64,000 nt of DNA from Streptomyces sp. B21-083 (GCF_036898825.1 NZ_JARUND010000002.1:3720001-3784000); one strand, 5' to 3'; positions 35,691 to 45,019 are shown, counted from the first letter of the stretch. The notes: generated by a model not told the origin, from the sequence alone. Translations and numbers: made by a program.

Positions 35691-36584
35691 ATGGCGGAAA
35701 TCATCCAGAAGGACGGCACATGGGTCTTCGACGGTGACGCCCTCCGGCTCACCCCGGGGCGCGACAGGAACATCAGCCTGCTCCGCAAGGACCTGGGCGA
35801 ACTCGCCGTCCCCCTGGACGCATTGGCCGGTGTCTCCTTCGAGCAGGGCAGAAAGGCGGGACGCCTCAGGCTCCGGCTGCGTGACGGCGCCGACCCGCTG
35901 CTCCAGGCGACCGGCGGCAAACTGACGGACACCGACGACCCGTACCAGCTGAACGTGGAGTCCGACCGCTACGGCGTCGCCGAGTACTTCGTGGACGAAG
36001 TGCGTAACGCGCTGCTGCTCGACGAGGTGCCGTCCGGTGCCGTGGACCGGTATCTGCTGCCCGGGCCCGCCGTACCGCTGTCCGTGTCGGCCGGGGACGG
36101 CACCGCCACCTTCGACGGTGAGCACGTCCGGCTGGAGTGGAACTGGAAGACGGAGGACGCGAAGGCCGCCGCCGGCCCCCGTTCCCTGGCCGTCGCCGAC
36201 ATCACGGCCGTGGAGTGGCATCCGGCGGTGGGCCTGGAGAACGGCCACCTGCGTTTCGGTGTGCGCCGCGCGCCGACCAAGGCCCCGCCGAAGTACGACC
36301 CCAACTCCGTCGAGCTGTGGGGGTTCAAGAAGGACCCGTTGATGGCGTTGGTCGCGGCGGCCGTCCAGGCCCGACTGCCGCATCCGGCGGCGCCCGTGAC
36401 GGACGTACCCCCACAGCGGCAGAAGGAGATCGCCGGACCCACGGCCGACAATTCACCGTCGGCCGAACACGACCACGACGCCCACCTCCGCCGTCTGCGC
36501 GAACTCGGTGAGCTGCACCGGACGGGCGTCCTCACGGACGACGAGTTCGCGCACGCCAAACAGGCGATCCTCAAGCGCATGTAG
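35691..36584 (+). CDS. DUF4429 protein with C-terminal SHOCT domain
   Basis: A 297-residue soluble protein. The N-terminal DUF4429 repeats show GTWVFDGDALRLTPG at about 10-24 and, in the second repeat, GDGTATFDGEHVRLEWNWK at about 132-150. The C-terminal SHOCT motif reads LRRLRELGELHRTGVLTDDEFAHAKQAILKRM. A Pro/Gln linker separates them. DUF4429 proteins are frequent in streptomycetes with no settled role; SHOCT often mediates oligomerisation. It stands alone downstream of the des terminator. Confidence 0.85.
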   Translation: MAEIIQKDGTWVFDGDALRLTPGRDRNISLLRKDLGELAVPLDALAGVSFEQGRKAGRLRLRLRDGADPLLQATGGKLTDTDDPYQLNVESDRYGVAEYFVDEVRNALLLDEVPSGAVDRYLLPGPAVPLSVSAGDGTATFDGEHVRLEWNWKTEDAKAAAGPRSLAVADITAVEWHPAVGLENGHLRFGVRRAPTKAPPKYDPNSVELWGFKKDPLMALVAAAVQARLPHPAAPVTDVPPQRQKEIAGPTADNSPSAEHDHDAHLRRLRELGELHRTGVLTDDEFAHAKQAILKRM

Positions 36585-36683
36585 AGACGCATGCAAGGAA
36601 CATGCGACTCACGCCGGAGAACCGCCTGTTGGTGTCACTCGTAACTCACTCGTACGCCCTGCCTTCTGGGCATACGCGCATGC

Positions 36684-38273
36684 TCAGCGTACGCGGCGCG
36701 CGACCGTGAAGCGGTCGACCTCCTCGCCTGTCTCCGCGATACCGCGCACCGTCAGCGTGGCGTGGCGGCCCTTGGCGGCGGGGGTGACGTCGACGCGCAG
36801 GAACGAGTAGTCGAGGTAGCGCACGCGCGACCAGGTGACCGTCTCGTTGACCTTGCCGTCCTTGGTGTTGATGAAGGATTCGACCGAGTCGACCTCGTTC
36901 TCGTGGCCCTCGTAGGACAGCGGGGCGGAGAACGCGTACAGGCTGCGGCCGGCCGCGCCCGCCGTCACGTAGACGACACCCTCGGACTCGGGGTACGCCG
37001 TGCCGCCGATCGGGAGCTTCTTGGTGACCGCGCCGCCCTTGATGACGTCGGTGCGCTCGTACTGGTGGTTGTGGCCGTTGATGACCAGGTCGACCGTGTA
37101 CTTCTCGAACAGCGGCACCCACTCCTGGCGCACGCCCCCCTCCGAGGCGTGCGCGGTGGAGGTGCAGTAGGCGCAGTGGTGGAAGAAGACGACGACGAAG
37201 TCGACGTTCTTGGAGGCGCGGAACTTCTTGAGCTGCGCCTCCAGCCACTTGGTCTGCGTACCGCCGGAGATGCCGAGGTTGGCCGGGATCTCGAGGGAGA
37301 TGTCGTTGGCGTCGAGCGAGATGACCGCCGTGTTGCCGTAGACGAAGGAGTAGACGCCGGGGAGGTTCTTCTTGTCCGGGCCGTTGTCGGGGAGGGTCCA
37401 GCGGGCGTCCTCGCCGCCGTAGCCGTTGGGCGAGTACCAGGCCTCCATGTCGTGGTTGCCGTAGGCCGGCATCCACGGGACGGACTTGGCGACCGACTCG
37501 GTCTGGGCGAGGAACTGGTCCCACACGCGCGAGTCGAAGCCGGTGTCGGAGGTCTTGCCCTGGCCGGCCGGGTCGCCGTACGCGATGTCACCGGCGTGCA
37601 GGTGGAAGGCCGGGTTCTGGCCGAGGAGCAGGCTGTTGTTGGCGAGGGCGTGGTAGCTGACACCCTCGTCGCCGAAGGCCGTGAAGGTGAACGGCTTGTT
37701 GTGGGCGGGGGCGGTGGTGAAGGTGCCGAGCGTGCCCAGCAGGTGTGCCTCGGCCGGGTCGAAGCGGGCGTGGCCGACGCCGTAGTAATACGTCCTGCCG
37801 GGGCGCAGGTGGGTGAGCTTGGCGTGCAGGTAGTACTGGGTGTGGTCGCCGCTGGCGCCGACACCGGCCGGGGTGTAGAGGGTGCGGACCTCGGCCTCTA
37901 TCTTGCGGGAGAGGTCCCACGGGTGAGCGCCGATCCGGATGAAGGGCTTCTTCACCGCGACCGGGACCTGCCAGGAGACGGTGATCTCCGTGCGGGGGTC
38001 GTTGCCCCAGGCGAGGTGACGGCCGAAGGGGGCGACGAGCGCGCCGTCGACCTTCTCGGCCTGCGCGTACGTCTGCGTCGGTACGGAGGTCCGCGTCGCG
38101 GCCTGGGCGACCGCGCCCGGCACGAACGCTCCGCCCGCGACGGCGCCGACGGTGACGGCGCCGCTTCTGATCATCGTGCGCCGCGAGAACTTGGCGCGAA
38201 GGTACTCGTGCTGCTCGGCCATGCTCATGCGGTCGGCGAGCTGCTCGGGTACGCCCATGCGAGGAGTGTCCAT
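36684..38273 (-). CDS. Tat-exported purple acid phosphatase
   Basis: About 529 residues from ATG 38273. A Tat signal is visible (KFSRRTMIRSGAVTVGAVAGG, cleavage after AQA). An N-terminal fibronectin-type PAP domain (TEITVSWQVPVAVKKPFIRIG, YYLHAKLTHLRPGRTYYYGVG) precedes a metallophosphoesterase domain: FGDEGVSYH, LHAGDIAYGDPAGQG, PAYGNHDMEAWY, FFHHCAYC and NGHNHQYER. It is a two-metal phosphatase acting outside the membrane, likely for phosphate release. It is monocistronic and divergent from the next small gene. Confidence 0.9.
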   Translation of the reverse strand: MDTPRMGVPEQLADRMSMAEQHEYLRAKFSRRTMIRSGAVTVGAVAGGAFVPGAVAQAATRTSVPTQTYAQAEKVDGALVAPFGRHLAWGNDPRTEITVSWQVPVAVKKPFIRIGAHPWDLSRKIEAEVRTLYTPAGVGASGDHTQYYLHAKLTHLRPGRTYYYGVGHARFDPAEAHLLGTLGTFTTAPAHNKPFTFTAFGDEGVSYHALANNSLLLGQNPAFHLHAGDIAYGDPAGQGKTSDTGFDSRVWDQFLAQTESVAKSVPWMPAYGNHDMEAWYSPNGYGGEDARWTLPDNGPDKKNLPGVYSFVYGNTAVISLDANDISLEIPANLGISGGTQTKWLEAQLKKFRASKNVDFVVVFFHHCAYCTSTAHASEGGVRQEWVPLFEKYTVDLVINGHNHQYERTDVIKGGAVTKKLPIGGTAYPESEGVVYVTAGAAGRSLYAFSAPLSYEGHENEVDSVESFINTKDGKVNETVTWSRVRYLDYSFLRVDVTPAAKGRHATLTVRGIAETGEEVDRFTVARRVR

Positions 38274-38422
38274 GGCTGAAAACGGTGCTCTGAGTACCCA
38301 TCTCCACGCAGGACACAGGGTGAACGGCGCTCGAACAGGGTCCCATAAGAGTTTCAACAGACCGTTGCCCGATATCGGGCAGGATTCTTGCGATTGCCCG
38401 CGCTTTACCTCAGGATCGTCAG

Positions 38423-38680
38423 GTGCACGACGACCTCATTGATCATCTGATGCGTACCACGCCCCTGGCCCGGGGCGAGGCGCTACGAGTGATTCAGGAC
38501 GTTCTCGCCTACTTCGACGAGACAACCGAGGATTATGTCCGTCGCCGCCACCGCGAACTCCAGGGCCAGGGACTGGTGAACGCGGAGATCTTCGACCGGA
38601 TCGAGGCGGACCTGAAATACCGCGCGGTCGCACCACCGGAGCTCACCCTCCGGCAACTGCGCCGCATCGTCTACGGCTAG
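38423..38680 (+). CDS. conserved small protein upstream of glmS
   Basis: An 85-residue charged, helical protein from GTG 38423 (HDDLIDHLMRTTPLARGEALRVIQDVLAYFDETTEDYVRRRH). It ends LTLRQLRRIVYG. No signal peptide or membrane helix. It lies 48 bp before glmS on the same strand and may be cotranscribed. I recognise it as a conserved streptomycete small protein without known function. Confidence 0.75.
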   Translation: MHDDLIDHLMRTTPLARGEALRVIQDVLAYFDETTEDYVRRRHRELQGQGLVNAEIFDRIEADLKYRAVAPPELTLRQLRRIVYG

Positions 38681-38728
38681 CTCATCCACGTACGCATCCA
38701 CGTACGACAGGGACAGGGACACTTATAT

Positions 38729-40546
38729 ATGTGCGGAATCGTCGGATACATCGGCAGGCGTGACGTGGCGCCGCTGCTCCTCGAAGGCCTGCAGCGCCTG
38801 GAGTACCGCGGCTACGACTCGGCGGGCATCGTCGTGACCTCGCCGAAGGCCACGGGCCTGAAGATGGTCAAGGCCAAGGGCCGGGTCCGGGACCTGGAGG
38901 CCAAGGTCCCCAAGCGCTTCGCCGGCACCACCGGCATCGCCCACACCCGCTGGGCCACGCACGGCGCCCCCTCCGACCACAACGCGCACCCGCACATGTC
39001 GACCGACAACAAGGTCGCCGTCGTCCACAACGGGATCATCGACAACGCCTCCGACCTGCGCAAGAAGCTGGAGGCCGACGGCGTCGAGTTCCTCTCCGAG
39101 ACGGACACCGAGGTTCTCACCCACCTCATCGCCCGCTCCCAGGCGGAGACCCTGGAGGAGAAGGTCCGCCAGGCGCTGCGCGTGATCGAGGGCACGTACG
39201 GCATCGCGGTCATGCACGCCGACTTCCCCGACCGGATCGTGACGGCCCGCAACGGGTCGCCGGTCGTCCTCGGCATCGGCGAGAAGGAGATGTTCGTCGC
39301 CTCCGACATCGCCGCGCTGGTCACCCACACGCGGCAGATAGTGACGCTGGACGACGGCGAGATGGCCACCCTCAAGGCCGACGACTTCCGCACCTACACG
39401 ACGGAGGGCACCCGCACCACGGCGGAGCCCACCACCGTGGAGTGGGAGGCCGCCTCCTACGACATGGGCGGCCACGACACCTACATGCACAAGGAGATCC
39501 ACGAGCAGCCCGAGGCCGTCGACCGCGTCCTGCGCGGCCGGATCGACGACCGTTTCTCCACGGTCCACCTCGGCGGCCTCAACCTGGACGCCCGTGAGGC
39601 GCGTGCCGTGCGGCGCGTCAAGATCCTCGGCTGCGGCACCTCGTACCACGCGGGCATGATCGGCGCCCAGATGATCGAGGAGCTGGCCCGTATCCCGGCC
39701 GACGCCGAGCCGGCCTCCGAGTTCCGCTACCGCAACGCGGTCGTCGACCCCGACACCCTGTACGTGGCCGTCTCGCAGTCCGGTGAGACGTACGACGTGC
39801 TGGCCGCCGTACAGGAGCTGAAGCGCAAGGGCGCGCGGGTGCTGGGCATCGTCAACGTGGTCGGTTCGGCGATCGCCCGCGAGGCGGACGGCGGCATGTA
39901 CGTGCACGCGGGCCCCGAGGTCTGCGTCGTCTCGACGAAGTGCTTCACCAACACCACGGTCGCCTTCGCGCTCCTCGCCCTGCACCTGGGCCGCACCCGG
40001 GACCTGTCGGTCCGCGACGGCAAGCGGATCATCGAGGGCCTGCGCAGGCTGCCCGGGCAGATCTCCGAGATCCTGGAGCAGGAGGAGGAGATCAGGAAGC
40101 TGGCCGAGCAGTACGCCGAGGCCCGCTCGATGCTCTTCATCGGCCGTGTCCGGGGCTACCCGGTGGCCCGCGAGGCCTCCCTGAAGCTCAAGGAGGTCTC
40201 GTACATCCACGCCGAGGCCTACCCCGCCTCGGAGTTGAAGCACGGTCCGCTGGCCCTCATCGAGCCCGCGCTGCCCACGGTCGCGATCGTCCCGAACGAC
40301 GACCTCCTGGAGAAGAACCGCGCCGCCCTGGAGGAGATCAAGGCCCGCAGCGGCCGCATCCTCGCGGTGGCCCACCAGAACCAGGAGAAGGCCGACGAGA
40401 CGATCATCGTCCCGAAGAACGAGGACGAGCTGGACCCGATCCTGATGGGCATTCCCCTCCAACTCCTCGCCTACCACACGGCGTTGGCCCTGGGCCGGGA
40501 CATCGACAAGCCAAGGAACCTGGCAAAGTCGGTAACGGTGGAGTAG
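38729..40546 (+). CDS. glmS: glutamine-fructose-6-phosphate aminotransferase (isomerizing)
   Basis: A 605-residue enzyme. The catalytic Cys2 follows the start Met (MCGIVGYIG), with the class II amidotransferase motifs RLEYRGYDSAG, IAHTRWATHGAPSDHNAHPH and VHNGIIDN. Two SIS domains follow, with CGTSYHAGM and SQSGETYDVL in the first and GRVRGYPVAREASLKLKE and ELKHGPLALIEP in the second, ending KSVTVE. It makes glucosamine-6-phosphate for cell-wall precursors in the cytoplasm. Only a weak AGGGACA ribosome site precedes the start. Confidence 0.96.
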   Translation: MCGIVGYIGRRDVAPLLLEGLQRLEYRGYDSAGIVVTSPKATGLKMVKAKGRVRDLEAKVPKRFAGTTGIAHTRWATHGAPSDHNAHPHMSTDNKVAVVHNGIIDNASDLRKKLEADGVEFLSETDTEVLTHLIARSQAETLEEKVRQALRVIEGTYGIAVMHADFPDRIVTARNGSPVVLGIGEKEMFVASDIAALVTHTRQIVTLDDGEMATLKADDFRTYTTEGTRTTAEPTTVEWEAASYDMGGHDTYMHKEIHEQPEAVDRVLRGRIDDRFSTVHLGGLNLDAREARAVRRVKILGCGTSYHAGMIGAQMIEELARIPADAEPASEFRYRNAVVDPDTLYVAVSQSGETYDVLAAVQELKRKGARVLGIVNVVGSAIAREADGGMYVHAGPEVCVVSTKCFTNTTVAFALLALHLGRTRDLSVRDGKRIIEGLRRLPGQISEILEQEEEIRKLAEQYAEARSMLFIGRVRGYPVAREASLKLKEVSYIHAEAYPASELKHGPLALIEPALPTVAIVPNDDLLEKNRAALEEIKARSGRILAVAHQNQEKADETIIVPKNEDELDPILMGIPLQLLAYHTALALGRDIDKPRNLAKSVTVE

Positions 40547-40556
40547 CCGACCCGCT

Positions 40557-40612
40557 GGTGGCTTCAAGGGGCGCGAGGAACTGCGCGACAAGCCCCCACG
40601 CACCCGCAGCGG
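40557..40612 (-). repeat. Streptomyces dispersed palindromic repeat, copy 2
   Basis: The reverse complement reads GTGGGGGCTTGTCGCGCAGT followed by TCCTCGCGCCCC, matching copies at 29413 and 55268. It lies 11 bp after the glmS stop. Confidence 0.7.
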
Positions 40613-40630
40613 CCGACGAACAGAAACGGA

Positions 40631-40659
40631 CCCCTCGTGCTGCCACCAGACACGAGGGG
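40631..40659. terminator. glmS terminator
   Basis: A perfect 9-bp stem (40631-40639 with 40651-40659), located between convergent glmS and the UspA gene. Confidence 0.75.
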
Positions 40660-40838
40660 CCCGCTCATACCGCCGGGAGTCGCCCAACCCCCAGCCTGCG
40701 CGGCACCCCGTGGCCGTCACACCCCGGGTGCGGTGACCGGTATATGCCCTTCACAAGCGCACGAACACCTCTACGCGCAAGTAGGTTTGCCCAGCGCAAT
40801 AGAGGCACCCTGCAAGGGAGTTCGGGCAGCCGGGGGAG

Positions 40839-41366
40839 CTAAGGAATGACCACGACGGGCCGCTGGGCCCGCTTGGCGAGCCGCCCGGCCACCGATCCGA
40901 AGATGCGCCCGACGATGCCGTGGGTCGAACCGACCACGATCGCGTCGGCCTCGTACTCCCGCCCCACCTCTTCGAGTTCGTGGCAGATGTCGCCGCCACG
41001 CTCGACAAGGATCCAGGGCACCTCGGCCAGATAGTCCGCGCACGCGAGTTCGAGCCCGAGGACCTCGGTCCGGTGGTCCGGCACGTCGACGAAGACGGGC
41101 GGCTCACAGCCGGCCCACACCGTGGTGGGCAGCCGGTTGGCGACGTGCACGATGATCAGACCCGAACCGGAACGGTGGGCCATGCCGATGGCGTACGCGA
41201 GGGCGCGCTCGCTCGACGTCGAGCCGTCGAAACCGACGACGACACCGTGCTTGAACGCGGGGTCGCAGGACTGACGTGGTTCTTCCGCCGCCAAGGGCTC
41301 GGCCGCCGTGTGATCGGCGACAGGGCGCTTGCGGTCCGCGGGTTCCAGAAATTCGTGACCGGCCAT
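40839..41366 (-). CDS. universal stress protein (UspA family)
   Basis: A 175-residue single-domain UspA protein. The N-terminal 40 residues are a variable extension; the domain starts HGVVVGFDGSTSSERALAYAIGMA. The ATP-binding signature near the C terminus is VVGSTHGIVGRIFGSVAGRLAKRAQRPVVVIP (G-2x-G-9x-G-S/T type, here GxxGRIFGSVAG). It probably binds ATP and acts in stress or dormancy responses. It is monocistronic and leftward. Confidence 0.88.
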   Translation of the reverse strand: MAGHEFLEPADRKRPVADHTAAEPLAAEEPRQSCDPAFKHGVVVGFDGSTSSERALAYAIGMAHRSGSGLIIVHVANRLPTTVWAGCEPPVFVDVPDHRTEVLGLELACADYLAEVPWILVERGGDICHELEEVGREYEADAIVVGSTHGIVGRIFGSVAGRLAKRAQRPVVVIP

Positions 41367-41712
41367 GGGATTCTCGGCGTTTTGATCCTCGTGGAGGGAC
41401 GACGTAATGGGGACGACAGTGTGCGGCGGAGCTGTGTCCGGGAATCATCTTCCCAACCCCATACCCCCAAGGGTACGGCGGCACGCCTCCGTAGCCCACA
41501 GCCCGCACCTGCTCCGGACGGGTTCCAGGGAGCATGCACGAGGGGGTGCCCGTAACGCAATGGTTGCTGCCACGTACAGGCTGTTTCCGCAGGGTTCGCC
41601 TACATCTCGCCTACGCCGATCGCGATCGCGTACATCTTCCGGACATCATGACCAGTGACCGACCGCTCGAACACGCGTTGAACCCGGTGACCCGTCGTCA
41701 CAGGGAGCAGCC
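41367..41712. other. intergenic region between the uspA-like gene and the small membrane protein
   Basis: This stretch holds the divergent promoters and a CGATCGCGATCG palindrome at about 41617-41628. A 60-codon frame (41534-41716) ends in a 4-bp overlap with the next start but has no family features, so I do not call it. Confidence 0.4.
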
Positions 41713-42042
41713 ATGACCTCACCGACCCAGGACTCCGCGACCGACCTCGTCCGCTGGGCGGCGTTCAGCTGCGTTCTGGTCCCCGTGGTGCTCGTCCTCT
41801 ACGGCACCTCACTGGGCGGCGCGGCCGGTACGGCGCTGGGCCTGGCGGCCGTGACAGGGGTGTGCCGGGTGCTGCTGAGGCAGTCCGAGCGGTGCGCGAC
41901 CCGCCCGCCGGCCGAGGAGAGCGCGCCGCCCCGGGGGCGGCCCGCCGAGGAGGGCGTCCATTCCCGGGGGCGGCACGGGAGGACCGGTTCCGGCCCCCAC
42001 CGGGGCGGTCGACACTCCGGCGGAAGTACACCGGTCGACTGA
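41713..42042 (+). CDS. small membrane protein, unknown
   Basis: A 109-residue protein with two predicted membrane helices at about residues 14-32 and 34-52 (FSCVLVPVVLVLYGTSLGGAAGTALGLAAVTGVCRVLL). A Pro/Gly/Arg-rich cytoplasmic tail follows. An AGGGAGCAGCC ribosome site precedes ATG 41713. No enzymatic motif is visible. It lies directly upstream of the long adpA promoter region; I do not recognise a function. Confidence 0.65.
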   Translation: MTSPTQDSATDLVRWAAFSCVLVPVVLVLYGTSLGGAAGTALGLAAVTGVCRVLLRQSERCATRPPAEESAPPRGRPAEEGVHSRGRHGRTGSGPHRGGRHSGGSTPVD

Positions 42043-42274
42043 CCTGTTTTAGCGCACGCGCCCGATGCTTTTCAGCCAACTTCCGGTAACCGTGCACCCC
42101 TTGGCCGAACAACCCCCAAACCCCTGTTCCACCTGCACTGAAAGGGTCCAGCCGGGGCCGCGCACCCTACGCGGATTGGCCACCAGGACGAGGCGCACTT
42201 CCCTGCACGCCCCACGAGTGCAACGCTTCGTGATCGAATGCTTTACGCCAAGTTGCCAAGTCGACAATCTGTCG

Positions 42275-42292
42275 AGTGACCAACTGGTCACC
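42275..42292. promoter_or_regulatory. candidate BldD box in the adpA promoter region
   Basis: AGTGA-N8-TCACC (AGTGACCAACTGGTCACC) matches the BldD consensus AGTgA-Nm-TCACc and is also a 6-bp-arm palindrome. It lies 137 bp upstream of adpA, a known BldD target in Streptomyces. The rest of 42043-42428 appears to be promoter and leader. Confidence 0.65.
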
Positions 42293-42428
42293 TCGGCATC
42301 ATGGGACACAGTAGATTCGATCTTGACTGTCTACGGCGGGGGACTCGTGCAGGACCGAGGGGAAACGTGTTGGAGCGACAGACCCGACCAGATAGGGGCG
42401 ACGCGACCACCGAGGGGGGCTTAGCAGT

Positions 42429-43709
42429 ATGAGCCACGACTCCACTGCCGCGCCGGAAGCCGCGGCCCGGAAACTCTCCGGGCGACGCCGCAAGGAGATC
42501 GTCGCGGTGCTGCTGTTCAGCGGCGGCCCCATCTTCGAGAGTTCCATTCCACTTTCGGTGTTCGGGATCGACCGCCAGGACGCCGGCGTACCGCGCTACC
42601 GACTGTTGGTGTGCGGCGGAGAAGAGGGTCCGCTGCGGACCACCGGCGGGCTGGAACTGACCGCACCGAACGGCCTGGAAGCGATCGCACGGGCAGGCAC
42701 GGTCGTCGTGCCCGCCTGGCGTTCGATCACCGCGCCGCCGCCGGAGGAAGCGCTCGACGCACTGCGCCGGGCCCATGAAGAAGGTGCGCGGATCGTAGGC
42801 CTGTGCACAGGCGCGTTCGTCCTCGCGGCGGCGGGCCTGCTGGACGGCCGGCCGGCGACGACACACTGGATGTACGCACCGACGCTGGCGAAGCGCTATC
42901 CGTCCGTCCATGTCGACCCACGCGAACTCTTCGTGGACGACGGCGACGTACTGACCAGCGCCGGTACGGCGGCAGGCATCGACCTGTGCCTGCACATCGT
43001 GCGGACGGACCACGGCAACGAGGCGGCCGGTGCGCTGGCCCGCCGACTGGTGGTCCCACCGCGCCGATCGGGCGGCCAGGAGCGCTACCTCGATCGATCT
43101 TTACCAGAGGAGATCGGCGCCGACCCGCTCGCCGAGGTCGTCGCCTGGGCGCTGGAGCACCTCCACGAGCAGTTCGACGTGGAGACGCTGGCGGCACGCG
43201 CGTACATGTCCCGTCGTACGTTCGACCGCCGCTTCCGCTCGCTCACGGGAAGCGCGCCGTTGCAGTGGCTGATCACGCAACGCGTCCTGCAGGCCCAGCG
43301 TCTCCTGGAGACGTCGGACTACTCGGTGGACGAGGTCGCGGGCCGCTGCGGCTTCCGTTCCCCGGTGGCCCTGCGCGGCCACTTCCGCCGCCAGTTGGGC
43401 TCGTCCCCGGCCGCGTACCGCGCGGCGTACCGGGCACGCAGGCCGCAGAGTGAGCGGGTGCAGGAGCCGGACGGAGCGGTGACCGGGGCGCAGGGCGGCC
43501 CCGGGGGCATGGGTACGCCGACCACGGCGGGCCAGGGCCACGGACAGCACGGCCCGAACCACGGCCACGACCGCGCCCCGCACCCGGACAGCCCGGTCCC
43601 GATCCAGGCCCGCCGCACGGCGAGCTCGGTCGGCCTGTCGGCGGACCACGGGCGGGATCCGTACGCCGGAAACCGCGCGAGCCTGCCGAGCCAGCGGAGC
43701 GGCGCGTAA
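42429..43709 (+). CDS. adpA: developmental regulator AdpA (BldH)
   Basis: A 426-residue AraC-family activator nearly matching S. griseus AdpA from its MSHDSTAAPEAAARKLSG start. The N-terminal DJ-1/PfpI-like dimerisation domain (about 28-195) has VLLFSGGPIFESSIPLSVFG and GLCTGAFVLAAAG. The C-terminal double helix-turn-helix (about 235-325) has AARAYMSRRTFDRRFRSLTG and EVAGRCGFRSPVALRGHFRRQLG. The linker between domains contains a TTA leucine codon (codon 225, 43101-43103), the hallmark of bldA control. The C-terminal 90 residues are Gly/Pro/His-rich. A GAGGGGGG site precedes the start. Confidence 0.97.
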   Translation: MSHDSTAAPEAAARKLSGRRRKEIVAVLLFSGGPIFESSIPLSVFGIDRQDAGVPRYRLLVCGGEEGPLRTTGGLELTAPNGLEAIARAGTVVVPAWRSITAPPPEEALDALRRAHEEGARIVGLCTGAFVLAAAGLLDGRPATTHWMYAPTLAKRYPSVHVDPRELFVDDGDVLTSAGTAAGIDLCLHIVRTDHGNEAAGALARRLVVPPRRSGGQERYLDRSLPEEIGADPLAEVVAWALEHLHEQFDVETLAARAYMSRRTFDRRFRSLTGSAPLQWLITQRVLQAQRLLETSDYSVDEVAGRCGFRSPVALRGHFRRQLGSSPAAYRAAYRARRPQSERVQEPDGAVTGAQGGPGGMGTPTTAGQGHGQHGPNHGHDRAPHPDSPVPIQARRTASSVGLSADHGRDPYAGNRASLPSQRSGA

Positions 43710-43752
43710 CGGCGCGTAACGGCAGGTGGCTTGTGAACGCCGGACGGGCTGG

Positions 43753-44165
43753 GGGACACCCCCGGCCCGTCCGACACCCCCGGCCCGTCCGACATTTCCG
43801 GCCCGGGCGCACCCTCCGGCCCGGGCGCACCCTCCGGCCCGGGTGCGCCAGCCGACCCGGGCGCGCCAGCCGACCCGGGTGCGCCATCCACTTCGGGCGC
43901 ACCATCCAGCCCCTGCGCGCCATCCGCTCGGGCGCATCCACCCTGGGCGCGCATCCACCCCGAGCGCGCATTCAGCCCGGCGCACCATCCATGCCGGGCG
44001 CACCATCCATGCCGGGCGCACCACCCACTCCGGGCGCACCACCCACTCCGGGCGCACCATCCAGCCTCGGGCGCACCACCCATGCCGGGCGCACCATCCA
44101 GCCTCGGGCGCACCACCCATGCCGGGTGCACCATCCATCCCCGGCGCACCATTCAGCCCGTCCGG
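43753..44165. repeat. 18-bp minisatellite between adpA and ornA
   Basis: About 410 bp of degenerate tandem repeats with the unit CCGGGCGCACCATCCATG and variants (CCACT, CCAGC). The early units are more diverged (GGCCCGTCCGACACCCC). The frame is open in several phases, producing spurious Gly-Ala-Pro-rich translations, but no start or family supports a gene. Confidence 0.85.
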
Positions 44166-44222
44166 CGTTTGAGGACGAGCGCGTTCAGCGCGACCGGGGG
44201 CCTGGGGGCGGAGCCCCCAGCC
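44157..44222. repeat. Streptomyces dispersed repeat (GTCCGGCGTTTGAGGACGAG type)
   Basis: CCGTCCGGCGTTTGAGGACG, a tract GTTCAGCGCGACC, and the terminal palindrome CTGGGGGCGGAGCCCCCAG (44202-44220) are a common intergenic repeat in the genus, probably acting as an adpA terminator. Confidence 0.6.
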
Positions 44223-44273
44223 GAGGCCTACACCGACACCGGGCGCCCAACCCCCCGCAGTAAGGTGAGACGC

Positions 44274-44879
44274 ATGAACGATCGCATGGTGTGGATCGAC
44301 TGCGAGATGACCGGTCTCTCGCTGTCCGACGACGCGCTCATCGAGGTGGCCGCACTGGTCACCGACTCCGAGCTGAACGTACTCGGCGAGGGGGTGGACA
44401 TCGTCATCCGTCCGCCCGACTCGGCGCTGGAGACGATGCCGGAGGTGGTGCGGCAGATGCACACCGCGTCCGGACTCCTCGACGAACTGGCCGGCGGTAC
44501 GACGCTGGCGGACGCCGAGGCACGGGTCCTGGCATATGTGCGCGAGCACGTCAAGGAGCCGGGCAAGGCCCCGCTGTGCGGCAACACGGTCGGCACCGAC
44601 CGCGGCTTCCTGCTGCGCGACATGGGGACCCTGGAGGCGTACCTCCACTACCGGATCGTGGACGTCAGCTCGGTGAAGGAGCTGGCCCGCCGCTGGTACC
44701 CGAGGGCGTACTTCAACAGCCCTGACAAGAACGGCAACCACCGCGCCCTCGCCGACATCCGCGAGTCGATCGCCGAGCTGCGCTACTACCGCGAGGCGAT
44801 CTTCGTACCGCAGCCCGGCCCGGACTCGGACACGGCCCGCACGATCGCGGCGAAGCACGTCCTGCCCGCGGCGCAGTAG
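44274..44879 (+). CDS. ornA: oligoribonuclease
   Basis: A 201-residue DEDDh exonuclease from ATG 44274, with AAGGTGAGA upstream. Motifs are WIDCEMTGL (D and E of ExoI), GNTVGTDRGFL (ExoII; the usual Asn/Ser-xx-D), and ExoIII NHRALADIRESI with the catalytic His and Asp. It degrades 2-5-nt RNA and pGpG to mononucleotides. Its place after adpA is the standard Streptomyces order, and its loss is known to affect growth and development. Confidence 0.95.
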   Translation: MNDRMVWIDCEMTGLSLSDDALIEVAALVTDSELNVLGEGVDIVIRPPDSALETMPEVVRQMHTASGLLDELAGGTTLADAEARVLAYVREHVKEPGKAPLCGNTVGTDRGFLLRDMGTLEAYLHYRIVDVSSVKELARRWYPRAYFNSPDKNGNHRALADIRESIAELRYYREAIFVPQPGPDSDTARTIAAKHVLPAAQ

Positions 44880-45019
44880 CCGTACGACGGCGACTGCCAC
44901 AGCGCCTGCGACAGTGCTCGCGACAGCCCCGAGAAAGCCGGGCGCGAGCACCCCTTCGGACCCTGTACACTTTTTCTCGGCCGGTCAGGAAGACCACTCG
45001 GACTTCCCAAGCCGGTCAT

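Noticed and set aside
41534..41716. A 60-codon frame ending in a 4-bp overlap with the next gene
   Set aside because: No family similarity, poor ribosome site and unusual composition; the overlap is probably coincidental.
43319..44152. Long minus-strand frame with Gly-Ala-Pro repeats
   Set aside because: It is the translation of the 18-bp minisatellite and the antisense of adpA; repeats of a multiple of three keep several frames open.
43753..44165. CRISPR array
   Set aside because: The repeats are directly adjacent with no unique spacers, and no cas genes lie nearby.
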